Assembly (NCBI RefSeq): GCF_963082655.1
Contig: NC_081553.1
Location: 22,330,197-22,394,196, forward strand
DNA length: 64,000 nucleotides
Direction of reading: 5' to 3'
From: Stomoxys calcitrans
Lineage: Eukaryota > Arthropoda > Insecta > Diptera > Muscidae
Below the pieces are notes generated by a model. The model made no database searches and was not told the DNA's origin. It saw only the letters and a program-made list of their open reading frames with translations. Below are positions 55,301 to 64,000 of this stretch, in pieces. The position numbers and the translations under genes were made by a program. Position 1 is the first letter of the stretch. Every line of letters begins with the position of its first letter.

Positions 55301-55494
55301 TGTTATAAACAATTGAACATTTACTTGTACTTTTAAGTATTTTGTCCAAATCGGAACATATTTCGATATAGCTGCTATGGGGCATAAGGTATGAATTTTT
55401 CACCCGATTTTGACGAAAGGTGGTTTACCTATATACCCAAAGTGGTGGGCATCCTAAGTTCGGCCCGGCCGAACTTAACGCCTTTTTACTTGTT
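52389..55494 (+). mobile_element. longest INE-1-like element, subfamily A, with a SINE inside
   Basis: The head is TTTTTATACCCACCACCG, then GATGGGGGGTATATTC. The GTCCGTCCCTCTGTCCGCC tract follows, then GTTGAAATCACGC, where the SINE enters. About sixteen monomers follow, and the tail hairpin AAGTTCGGCCCGGCCGAACTT ends in TTTTTACTTGTT. It has twice the monomer number of the 7305 copy. Two monomers are partly duplicated at 53989-54165 (period about 90 bp). Frames of up to 161 codons inside come from monomers that are multiples of three, not from genes. Confidence 0.92.
52516..52791 (-). mobile_element. tRNA-derived SINE (family 1), with 13-bp target duplication
   Basis: GTTGAAATCACGC is duplicated exactly at 52503-52515 and 52792-52804. 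On the minus strand the head is GTACGCCACCGTAGCGCAGG and the B box is CCCAGGTTCGAATCCTGGCG. The body has CGCTCTGCTGCACGCCGGAC and CTCGGCTACAAAAAGGAGTC. The end is CAAAATTTGCAATGTG. It is full-length and the least damaged copy in view. Confidence 0.95.
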
Positions 55495-56714
55495 ACTTGT
55501 AACAATGTTGCTTGTCCAATGTTAAACAAATTTTCAAAATCTGGTTTTGTGACCAAAGTGTTTCAAAAAATGTCTATTATACAATGACCTTTTCTCCAGT
55601 TTTTTTATGTTTTTGCTTCTTCAACTTTCTTGCATCTATACTTACCATTCGCCTTTGATGAGAGTGAATAAAAAAATTTCCAAAGGAGGGCAAATTGATA
55701 TTCTCAAATTATGTTTATTTGAATGTTTTTCCATTTGACGTTGTTGGTTTTTCTTTTGTTTTCTTTTGTTTTGGTAATATTATTTCATAATTATTTTGGT
55801 TTTTTCTTCATTATTATTATTATTATTTATTATTAATCTAAGTACTTTTTTTTTACTTGGTATCTAGCACTGAATGTTACATTATTTCGAACTAACTCCA
55901 GACAACAAAGGAGGCCAATGAGATGGGGAAAGTGGAATGAGGCTAAGCCATTTATTATAGACGTGGTCATAAAATATAGAGGTCTTATAGACGTGGTTAT
56001 ATGGAGAAGGAGGGGATCATTGCCACCACTACTATTGACATTGTTGCAGTTGGTCTAGTTTATTGAATAAAAGACCTCCATATGGCAAAAAGCCAGTCAG
56101 CCAGCCAGGCATCCACCCACCCAGCTAGCCGGCCAACATAAGGATAAATGGAATGAAATACAAATACTACGTAAATACAATAAACAATGCAATGAATATG
56201 AAAATTCCCCTCTCTCGTAAATATCCTTAAAAAGCTTTGTCTTTACTTTGGCGTGGGGATTTCTTAATCAACATTAACATGGAGAATGAAATTACGCTCA
56301 ATTGTTTTCTTTTCTTTATGGGGGGGATCGCAGGGGCAATGGACGACGACGGTTGTTACATCCACCCATACCCATACTCTTAAGAAGTCTCGAAAGTCTT
56401 TTAGTTCAATGTTTTTATTGGCATATGGTTATAGTTATAACTGAAACATTCCCACAATAGCACATATGCCTATGTGTGAGTATGAAAGTGTAACATTCTG
56501 TACATTGGGGTGGATTGCTTAAGTTGAGGGGTGTGAGTCTGATGCAATTTAAAATAATAAAAAATAAACAGTTAAATGGATTGCTATTCTATATAATTTG
56601 TTTTCAATAAAAACACCATAACCGGGTAAGAAAATGGAAAGGTTTTTTGCAAAAGTGTAACAGTTTCAAATTTTTTTGAACTGAGAACAAATTAAAAGAA
56701 AAATGTATATAAAA
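55495..56714. other. unique AT-rich sequence
   Basis: Includes ATTATTATTATTATTTATTA near 55812, CAGCCAGCCAGGCATCCACC near 56100 and T-rich stretches. No gene, no element ends. Confidence 0.5.
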
Positions 56715-57180
56715 CCAGTAAGGAAAGGCAAAAGTCGGGTGGTGCCGACTTTATAATACCCTACACGTATACTATAGCTGCAAAGTGGGAGCTATATCTA
56801 ATTCTAAACCAATTTTGATGGACCTAGGCGAAATATTTCCACGAATTCGGACAATAAATGCGTTTTTTAGGGGCCTCAGATCAGGACTTCGGTATATATG
56901 ACAGCTATATCAAAATATCGACCAATCTGCATCATATTTTGTACGCCTAACAGGACTCATTGTGACAACAGGACTCTTTGTGACAACAGGACTCATTGTG
57001 ACAAGAAGACTCATTGTGACAACAGGACTCATTTTGACAAATTTCCACGAAATCGGATAATAAATGCGCTTTTTATTGGCCCAAGAGCTATGATTGGGAC
57101 TTCGGTATATGTGACATCTATACCAAAATATATACCAATCAGCACCAATCTTCAAAAAGTTATGACGGTGTTTTATGCCT
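56715..57180 (-). mobile_element. INE-1-like element, variant D, truncated
   Basis: The tail is GTAAGGAAAGGCAAAAGTCG with the hairpin AAAGTCGG/CCGACTTT and TAATACCCTACAC. Monomer words (GACAGCTATATCAAAATATC, AATCGGATAATAAATGCGC) follow. An 18-bp tandem repeat (AACAGGACTCATTGTGAC, five copies, 56949-57038) interrupts the first monomer. It ends at a non-LTR fragment. Confidence 0.75.
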
Positions 57181-57184
57181 ATGA

Positions 57185-58625
57185 GTTGGACGCAGAATAG
57201 CGTACCAATTGCCTCGATCTTCTGCGCTCATTCTAAAATCCCTAACATCAAGTTTCGAGGTGTCTCCCACCACGTGATCTTTCCATCGGCCTTTGGTCTT
57301 CCCGGTTTGCGTGTACCACCGAGTTTGCCTTCAAATGACTTCTTTGCTGGAGCTTCTTTATCCATTCTGACAACATGACTTAGCCAACGCTGCAGTTGTA
57401 TTTTGATGCGTGTAACTAGGCTATCGCCGCCATACAGCTCATGGTTCATACGTCGCCTATATTCTCCAGTAACGCACACTAGTCCATATATTTTACGAAG
57501 AATCTTTCTTTCAAATACTCCAAGCACTGCCTCAAATACTCCAAGCACTGACTCAGAACCATATAACAACACGGGTAGTATCAGTGTCTTGTTTAGTGCA
57601 ATCTTCGTCTGTCGAGAGGTGGCCTTATTTCTAAATGGTTCGGAGAGATTCTTTCCTATTCTTACTGAGGAACGCGTATCGGCAAGTGTCATCTTGCAGA
57701 GTCTTATTAACTTTGCAGGGATACCAAACTCAGATATGGCTATGGAAATACCTTTGAACGCAAAAGAGTATCGAAGGCGGCTTTGTAGTCAACAAAGAGA
57801 TGGTAGGTGTTGATTTGTCCCTCTCGGGCCTTTCCCAGGATTTGGCGCAGTGTGAATATCTGGTCCAGGGTGGATTTACCAGATCTAAAGCCGCATTGAT
57901 AGGGCCTAATTATCTCATTGACTTTAGGTTTTAATTTTTCACACATAGTATCTTATATGCGATGGGGAGAAAACTTATTCCTCTGTAGTTGACACATTAC
58001 GTCTTGTCTCCTTTCTTGTGTACGAGGTTCCAATCATCGAGTATGCGTTCTTCTAGCCAGATTGCGCAGATAAGCTGATGCATACGCCTTATCAGCACGT
58101 TGCCTCTGGTCTTAAATAGTTCAGTGGGTAGCCCGTCGGCTCCTGCTGCCTTGTTGTTCTTAAGTCACTGCTACTTGGACCTCATTCTGACTAGGAGATA
58201 AACATTCTATACCATCATCACTGATTGGTTGTGCAGTATGCTCTTCGACGCCGACGTCGGACACAAGCAATTGGGTAAAATGTTCTTTCCGTATTCTCAG
58301 CATGCTATCTGTGTCAGTTACCAGATTTCCTTCTTTGTCTCTGCAGTAGGATTTGCCGGCACCAAAGCCATCGGTTTGATGTTTAATTCTTTGGTAGAAT
58401 TGCCGGACCATTCATTCTGACTCCTGTATATCTCAATTCACTCAAACTCTCGTCTTTTCATTTCCTTTTTCTTTCTGGAGAATAGACGTTTCTCCTCTTT
58501 ACTTTTCACCCAATACTTCTCCTTCATCTGGAGAGTTGCTCTGTATGCCGCATTCTTGGCTTCAGTAGTATCTCGACACTCTTGGTCGTACCATGGGTTT
58601 CTTGGAAGAGGCCTTTCAATTTTCC
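57185..58625 (-). pseudogene. non-LTR retrotransposon fragment, RT to C-terminus (second family)
   Basis: On the minus strand, 58620-58441 codes a Lys/Arg-rich linker (PWYDQECRDTTEAKNAAYRA, KEKYWVKSKEEKRLFSRKKK). 58411-58160 gives GNLVTDTDSMLRIRKEHFTQ. 57946-57740 gives IIRPYQCGFRSGKSTLDQIF and INTYHLFVDYKAAFD with the motif A Asp. 57692-57228 gives LILPVLLYGSESVLGVFE, RKILRKIYGLV, RRRMNHELYGGDSLVTRIKI and RWLSHVVRMDKEAPAKKSFE. This is the usual end of an endonuclease-RT polyprotein without RNase H. Frames are broken between blocks, and YADD is not found. VLGVFEAVLGVFE shows a 21-bp internal duplication (about 57515-57555). Confidence 0.87.
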
Positions 58626-58629
58626 GATT

Positions 58630-58780
58630 TGGCTGAAATTTTGCACCATGTTTTCAGCATTTATCTTCAACATCCAGGTCAAGTATGAGCTGACTTGAAC
58701 CATAACCTGATATAGCTCCCATATAAACCTGTCTCTCGATTTGACTTCTTGAGGCCCTAGGTTTATATGGAAGCTATATT
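58630..58780 (+). repeat. INE-1-like monomer fragment
   Basis: CCGATTTGGCTGAAATTTTG, GATATAGCTCCCATATAAAC and CTTGAGGCCCTAGG form one B-type monomer between two non-LTR fragments. Confidence 0.7.
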
Positions 58781-58789
58781 TCTAACCTC

Positions 58790-59860
58790 TGCACCTCGGT
58801 GGCCTCAGATGGGCGCAGTAGACTTCCTTGAAGTCAGGAAATCTTGTAGACTTCTGGCTGGGTGCAGCGCCTTTCTGGCGTAGGTCTTCGCAATCCTGAA
58901 GGCACAGGTGACATTTTTTAAGCGGGAGCAGCCACCCGATCAGAGCGTCACGATATACGTGGACAGTCAGACAACGCTGATGGTACTGGCGTTGGGCCGC
59001 GTTAGATCGAAACTGGTTAAAAGATGCAAAGAGCTTCCTTGACTCATGGCAAAGTCTGTTAGGCACTGCTGGGCCTCAGGCTAACAAGTTTTGGCGAGGA
59101 ATGAACCATCAGACGAGCTGGTCAGGAATGGATCACTAATTGTCGCCGATCTTGCTATGGAATCAGTGAAACCTCCACTGTGCGAGCTTCTTGGTAGGGT
59201 GGATAACTTCTACTATGACCGTGCGATTAAGGCGAGGGCTGATGCTATAGGTTATAGGGTGTTAAATGCCCTGCGGCTGAGAATTTCGCGAAACAGGACG
59301 CCTGGGGCTAAGCAAGACTTAGGATTCCTTGACTGGTCATGGTAACGTTAGTCTTTGAGGTAACGAAGCGCTAGGCGGAGGCAGACTTCTGCAGCATGGG
59401 CGATGACAATGAGAATTTTGAGACGGTCGAGCACATATTGTGTCACTGCACCGCAATTGCAAGGAGAACATACAGGAAAATAGGTGAACTCCTCTTAGCC
59501 AGCCTGATTTTTTTGAGACGGTGGAGCACATATTGTGTCACTGCACCGCAATTGCAAGGAGAAGATACAGGAGAATAGGTGAACTCCTCTTTCCCAGCCT
59601 GATTTCCCTAAGGCTCTAAGCCCTCTTGTCATTCTGTGATTCTGTAAAGGCCTGAAATGGCTGACAGGATCATTCACTTGACGGTGAGTTATTTCTTCTT
59701 GTCTTATGCTTTAGTTTAATTTTGTCTGTTTCGTATCTGTATCGTTCTGTGGTCTATGTTTATCAATTTATTTTTTCCTCCTTCTTCTCTTATACTTTCA
59801 CATAGGATGAACACAATGGACCTAAGGTCTCCGAGTGTAGCGGCTAGTAGCCGAAGTTGC
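58790..59860 (+). pseudogene. non-LTR retrotransposon fragment with RNase H remnant (third family)
   Basis: VTIYVDSQTTLMVLALGRVR and SKLVKRCKEL (about 58945-59035) form the RNase H second Asp block and helix. NEPSDELVRNGSLIVADLAM (59100 on) matches the last block, NExADELARxGS. GDDNENFETVEHILCHCTAI and ARRTYRKIGELL give the Cys/His tail, here duplicated. The frame is open 59091-59345 but shifts before and after. The 3' end contains CCTCTAACCTAACCTTACCT near 59865. It resembles the R1-type element at 25490 more than the 17284 family, by inference. Confidence 0.8.
59416..59605 (+). repeat. 95-bp tandem duplication in the non-LTR tail
   Basis: GAGACGGTCGAGCACATATT at 59420 recurs at 59515 (one base changed). 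The period of 95 is not a multiple of three, so the second copy is out of frame with the first. Confidence 0.88.
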
Positions 59861-59884
59861 TAGTCCCCTCTAACCTAACCTTAC

Positions 59885-59970
59885 CTAATGGGGCTGCATA
59901 TCAATATTTCGAGCTGTTACAAACGAAATGCTTAATAAGTATACCTCATCCTATGGAGGAGGGTATAATA
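59885..59970 (-). mobile_element. INE-1-like head fragment, subfamily B
   Basis: GGGGCTGCATATCAATATTT, GTTACAAACGAAATGC and CATCCTATGGAGGAGGGTAT mark the head. The rest of the element is absent. Confidence 0.75.
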
Positions 59971-60641
59971 AAATATTTTTTTTTTTACTTTTTTTGTCAT
60001 GCTTTTATTAAATTAAATTCATTAAAAAAAAAACTTAAAGTACAAAAATGTAATACAAAATATTTTATAAGGTAAGTAGTGAATGTAAGGAATAAACAAT
60101 TTTTAAATTATATTGATTTGGCAATAAATTAATGGCAATATATTTTCGATAAACACAGATTAGTTATAAGGCTTTTAAAAAAAATATATAATAATTTTTT
60201 TTTTTTGTTAAATAGTATATTTTTGTAGAGCTAAATGAATTTTTAAAAGTAAACAAAATAAATTTTATTAAAGTATTTTTATTTTAATTGATTAAAAATC
60301 TAAATTTATTGGAGCTCTGTAAACAAATCATTAAAAATGCTTAAATAAGTTTAAAAAACAATGTAAAAGTTAATCTTTTTTTAATGATTTAAAAAAAAAA
60401 AATTAGTTTGTCAAAAATTTGAAGCATATTTTTAGGAGTATCTACACCATGGACCAATTCAAATATCCAAACAATTTGATATTCATTATTTAATCGGATT
60501 TTACTTCTTACGATATTGTTGAATCAGTAAAATGTTTTGAAACCACTGCCATAAGGCTATGGATAATGCAAGAATAATTTTTAATATTTTATGTAAAATG
60601 CATAATATTTTGCATATCCATTTGTATGTGTGAAAAGTAAG
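59971..60641. other. very AT-rich sequence, no feature
   Basis: Poly-T and poly-A runs and short A/T words. No open frame beyond chance. It is the insertion context of the pogo-like element. Confidence 0.5.
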
Positions 60642-60865
60642 TACAGTTGAACCTCGATTATCGGGCTTGCCCGGGACCGAGCTGAGTACGGTAAATCGAA
60701 AACATGATTAAAAGGAGTTTTTTCTTAAATTTCATTATTTTTATATTTTTATTGATTACTCTTAATACCATACAGTTTTCTATGATTTCATATAAATTGG
60801 TATATAGCTTTACCTGTATTCAGGCCTGTTCCGAACAGGTTTCTGTTCATGGGGCACGTTTCTGT

Positions 60866-60899
60866 GTTTGACATGCTAACCTCTGCGCTACGGTGGCCT
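60866..60899 (-). mobile_element. SINE family 1 head fragment
   Basis: The complement of GCTAACCTCTGCGCTACGGT is the SINE A-box region. The B box and body are missing, so it is only a scrap inside the pogo-like element. Confidence 0.65.
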
Positions 60900-61339
60900 C
60901 CAGTTATTTGGGTGTACGTAACTATGAAATGATAGCAGTAGGGAGATTCAACACTACACCCAGTGGTGGGTTTACATTTTTTGGACAATCGAACACAAAA
61001 TTTCGATTTCAGGGCAACATGTCGATGAAAATGCTACACTTCTTTGCACAATCGTAATCACCATGAGTCTCTTTGACACAAAAATAGAATGTTAGGCTAA
61101 CCTAACCTAGAATGCGATGTAAATGCATTAAATCTGCCTCTGAAATTTATGAACTATTATTGTTTACAAGGAACTCCAACAGAACACTGTATGCCTCTAT
61201 TGCTTGATCTAATGGGGCGTTTCTGGGTCTTTCGAGTTTCCTTCGTCTGATTCTTCGGAATCGCCATCAGACTCGTATTCTTCGAACATCCCGGCGTTAT
61301 TACAATGTTTGTATAACAGTAGTGTAATTCGGAATTCGT

Positions 61340-61960
61340 TATCTTGGGCGTTGTTATATGGTTCTGACGCATGGGTACTTGTGATAGCAGAAGAGGCAGT
61401 GCTTGGAGTACTTGAGAGAAAGATTCTTCTGTGATTTTATTGTTGACGGGACAGGATTCAAACGTCGACGTTGTGTCTCTATTTCCAAGCATACCGGTTA
61501 ATTAAGCCATAAACATAAACAACACCAACATATGTTTTTGTAAATTGTTCGACGATCTCGAGCCAAACCAAAAAGACAATGTTAGAAAGATTCTTCGTAA
61601 AATATATGGATCAGTTTCCGTTAACGGAGTATATAGGCGACGTATGAACCACGAGCTGTATGATGACGATAGCATAGTAACACGCATCAAAAAATACAAC
61701 GGCTGCGTTGGCTAGGTCCTGTTGTCAGAATGGATGAAGACGCTCCTGCTCAGAAATCTTTTAAAGGCAAACAAGATGGTACACGCAAACCGGCAAGACC
61801 AAAAGTCCGATGGAAAGAACAAGTTATGGGAGACACCTCGAGACTTGGTGTCAGAGATTTTAGAATGAGCGCAGAAGATCGAGGCGCTTGAAACGCTATT
61901 CCACGTTCGGCTAGTGGAACAAATGTTCTGTTATAGCCAATTAAAGAAAGATAGAAGAAG
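61340..61960 (+). pseudogene. non-LTR C-terminal fragment (second family) inside the pogo-like element
   Basis: LYGSDAWVLVIAEEAVLGVL with ERKILL (61350-61430) and, after about 150 bp of unrelated sequence, VRKILRKIYGSVSVNGVYRR and RRMNHELYDDDSIVTRIKK (61577-61700), then SDGKNKLWETPRDLV. It is the same family as 57185-58625 and carries the same WETPRxL ending and the downstream GAATGAGCGCAGAAGATCGA. GAGAAAGATTCTTC is found at both edges of the gap (near 61415 and 61580), so the gap looks like a duplicated or inserted segment. Several stops. Confidence 0.82.
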
Positions 61961-62316
61961 TTATCTTGGGAGTACCAAGCATTATGTTAAGCTTGTGGTT
62001 GTCTAAGATATAGCAGCCGTCCACAAAGCTGTCTGGATATTTCAGGACATGGCATAATCATGTCTTCTGTCTGAAGCCAAAAGTTGCTTAATTTACGGTT
62101 TATGAAGCTTTGGATTGCCTCTTGATGCATAAGATGAATTAAGCATGTGGAATTCGTTGAAAAAACTTTTTCAGATATAAGAACATTTACATCTGGTTGT
62201 GATTACACTTATCTAAAGGCAAAAGCACTTTGCACTACTTATCGAATTCAATGTTTTGTAGATGTTGTCTTACTTCTGGTTTTTTTTTTAAATCATCCAT
62301 AGATTCACTTCAAGAG

Positions 62317-62463
62317 TCATATTTTAAAACTGTTCTCTTCTTTTTTTACTAAATCTCGTAAAGTATGTTTGCGTACACTATATTTTTCTGATATCAAAGC
62401 AACGGGCATTTTTTTACAGTTATCTTTAGTCGGTGCTCTTTTTCTATTTTGTTGTTGTATCAT
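62317..62463 (-). pseudogene. pogo-type transposase N-terminal remnant
   Basis: A 48-codon minus-strand frame, MIQQQNRKRAPTKDNCKKMP then VALISEKYSVRKHTLRDLVK, ends in TGA. ALISEKYSVRKHTLRDLV fits the recognition part of a Psq-type helix-turn-helix (AAxxYxVxxxTLxxxV), which lies at the N-terminus of pogo-like transposases. The catalytic DDE domain is not recognisable downstream, where stops are frequent. The function would be binding of the element ends. Its position near the right end of the element agrees with this. Confidence 0.55.
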
Positions 62464-62726
62464 TTTTCAAAAAAAAAAAAAACCTTGACCAGTCAACTTT
62501 AAATTACAGATTAAGTGTAATTTATGCTCAAATTTAACTCAAAATAAAAAGGGGAATCCCAGAATTTTACATTAATATAGCATGTATGGATAATAGAGGT
62601 AAGCACAGTTAATAGAGGGAGCATTATTGAAGCAGGGATAATAGATTAAAATCACTTTTTATAGAAAGCAAAGAATGCCGGTTAACAGGGATTAATAGAG
62701 AACCGGATAATCGAGGTTCAACTGTA

Positions 62727-64000
62727 ATAAATAAATTTTTTTAATTTTTTGGCAATATATTGATGTCTTCACTTCTTGGAAGAAAACACTCATACTCTAG
62801 TGATGACAAATTTTCAGAACAAATAATTGAAATCAATTTTTGTAGAATAATTTTTTTATAGCAACTTAATTAAAAATAGAAACTAAATGTAAATTAAATT
62901 ATTTAAAATAAATTTTAAATCAATTAATGTTTTAAAATTTTAAATATTTTATGTTTCTTCTTATACTTCTAGCAATCCAACCCAATGTCTAGGTTTTATG
63001 ACCATTTGTATGCATCTATTTATGTGACACTTACCAGCCATTTGTTGGGAGTAGTTCAAAGGTTCTCATTTTTGTCCTTAGTATTCTTATTGATTATTTT
63101 ATTTTTAGTATTTCTTGTTTTGTGTTTCATTTTTGTTTTTTTTTTCTCTCATTTTTTTTTCTTCATGTCGTTTCTTTGGGTTAAGGTATTCATTTATTTT
63201 TGTGGTTGTTGTTGTTGTTTTTTTTTCTTGTTATTTTGATTATATGATTACGTAAACAAAATTATTACTATACTTAAAAGATATTCAGTTAGTTCTTAGA
63301 GAATTCTGCTTATATATTTTTTTCTAAGTTTTTTGTGTTTTGGTTTTGTGACTTAAACAACTAAATTTGTTGCTAAACATTAATAAGGAGAGAAAACATT
63401 TTTTTTTTCTTGTTGTATTTATTATTAATGTTGTTATTTGTATTATTATGTGTATACGAACTTGTGTTCTCTCAATTACTAAGTAATTTGAAGTTTCAAA
63501 AATGTGTTATTATTATTATTAGTAAGTTTTTTGTTTTAATTATGTACAACATGTATATCATCCATTTTGGTTTGTTTATATAAACTTTTTATTTTTTTTT
63601 TCTTTTCTCCTTCTTTATTTTTTATAATTTCTTCAAATGTCCTTCGGTTTGTTTGCTTTAGCTTTTGATTTTTGATTTTTTTTTTTTTTTCAATAACAAG
63701 AAACACTTAAAACTTAAAAAAAATCTTTAAACTAGTTCTAAACTATTATATGTACTAAATAATATTTTTAATAGTTTTCAGAAGTGCCAGTAAAGACTGC
63801 CAGTAAATACATTTTAGTTAGTTATTACTCCTAATTATTTATTATTATTTAAGTTCTTGGGTTTCTTTGCAATCGTTAATCTAAAGTATTGGGAAATACT
63901 TTTTATCATATCTCAAATTTTATACTAAATTTAACATTCGGGTTTTTTTTTCAATAATTATTTTGATTTGAAATACAAACAGTTTTCTTTAGTTATATAG
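62727..64000. other. T-rich sequence, no supported gene
   Basis: Long poly-T runs (63130-63170, 63395-63415, 63670-63690) and TTATTATTATTATTAG-type words. An 84-codon Phe-rich frame at 62985-63239 is low complexity and was not called. Could be intron or 3' flank. Confidence 0.5.

Larger units (their letters stand above)
60644..62724. mobile_element. pogo/Tigger-like DNA transposon
   Basis: The ends are CAGTTGAACCTCGATTATC on the left and its exact inverse on the right. They match the known CAGT-CCTCGATTATCCGG ends of pogo/Tigger elements and are flanked by TA (60642-60643, 62725-62726). Subterminal inverse words (GGTAAATCGAAAACATG; CAGGGATTAATAGAGAACC) support this. Inside are a SINE head piece, a non-LTR fragment and a short minus-strand HTH frame. 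At 2081 bp it lacks a DDE domain. Confidence 0.88.

Noticed and set aside
57403..57813. 136-codon plus-strand frame
   Set aside because: Antisense of the RT C-terminal region encoded on the minus strand.
62985..63239. 84-codon Phe-rich membrane-like frame
   Set aside because: It results from poly-T sequence. A hydrophobic appearance is expected by composition alone.

Overview
This window reads as non-coding DNA from a higher fly (Brachycera, most likely a calyptrate such as a muscid). It is AT-rich and almost entirely built from nested transposable elements. The dominant sequence is a family with a TATACCC...GGGTATA head, a GTCCGTCCGTCTGTC-type tract, tandem monomers of about 150-155 bp and a GC-rich hairpin just inside an ACTTGTT end. 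That plan matches the INE-1/DINE-1 (Helitron-related) elements known in Drosophila. The species is inferred from repeat content, not from a marker gene. No prokaryotic feature is present.

Layout. 1-6200: INE-1-like copies, an RNase H gene fragment of a non-LTR retrotransposon split by a fold-back element, and a tRNA-derived SINE. 7305-13260: three INE-1-like copies and a palindrome. 13328-13653 is the only convincing host-like coding exon; a coding-like tract with in-frame stops follows. 14688-19080: INE-1-like DNA carrying a 5'-truncated non-LTR insertion and a tandem duplication. 19205-20045: three SINEs. 21367-24335: an INE-1-like copy interrupted by a Helitron-like element. 25490-29230: a decayed R1-type non-LTR element (ORF1, endonuclease, RT, RNase H). 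29703-33670: a mariner with an almost intact D,D34D transposase, a small inverted-repeat element and two 235-bp deletion derivatives. 33200-41500: more INE-1-like, SINE and non-LTR copies, including a 346-bp SINE palindrome. 41500-47350: Helitron-like copies, two of them head to head. 47363-49138 and 52389-55494: long INE-1-like copies on either side of a minisatellite of about 25 units of about 55 bp. 56715-59970: a fourth INE-1-like variant and two more non-LTR fragments. 60644-62724: a pogo/Tigger-like element with TA target duplications and nested debris. The last 1.3 kb is T-rich and featureless.

The coding sequences are element genes, all broken by frameshifts or stops. They act only as replication or transposition machinery (RT/endonuclease/RNase H, mariner transposase, pogo-type DNA-binding domain). 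Several insertions are clean enough to read target duplications: non-LTR at 17284-18411 (TTCGAGGT), SINE at 52516-52791 (GTTGAAATCACGC), mariner (TA), pogo (TA), and an 8-bp duplication around the fold-back. INE-1-like DNA is nearly always the host, so it is the oldest layer. I see no cellular pathway or defence system. The notable points are the element biology: compensatory hairpins, nested insertions, palindromes, and arrays seeded inside elements.
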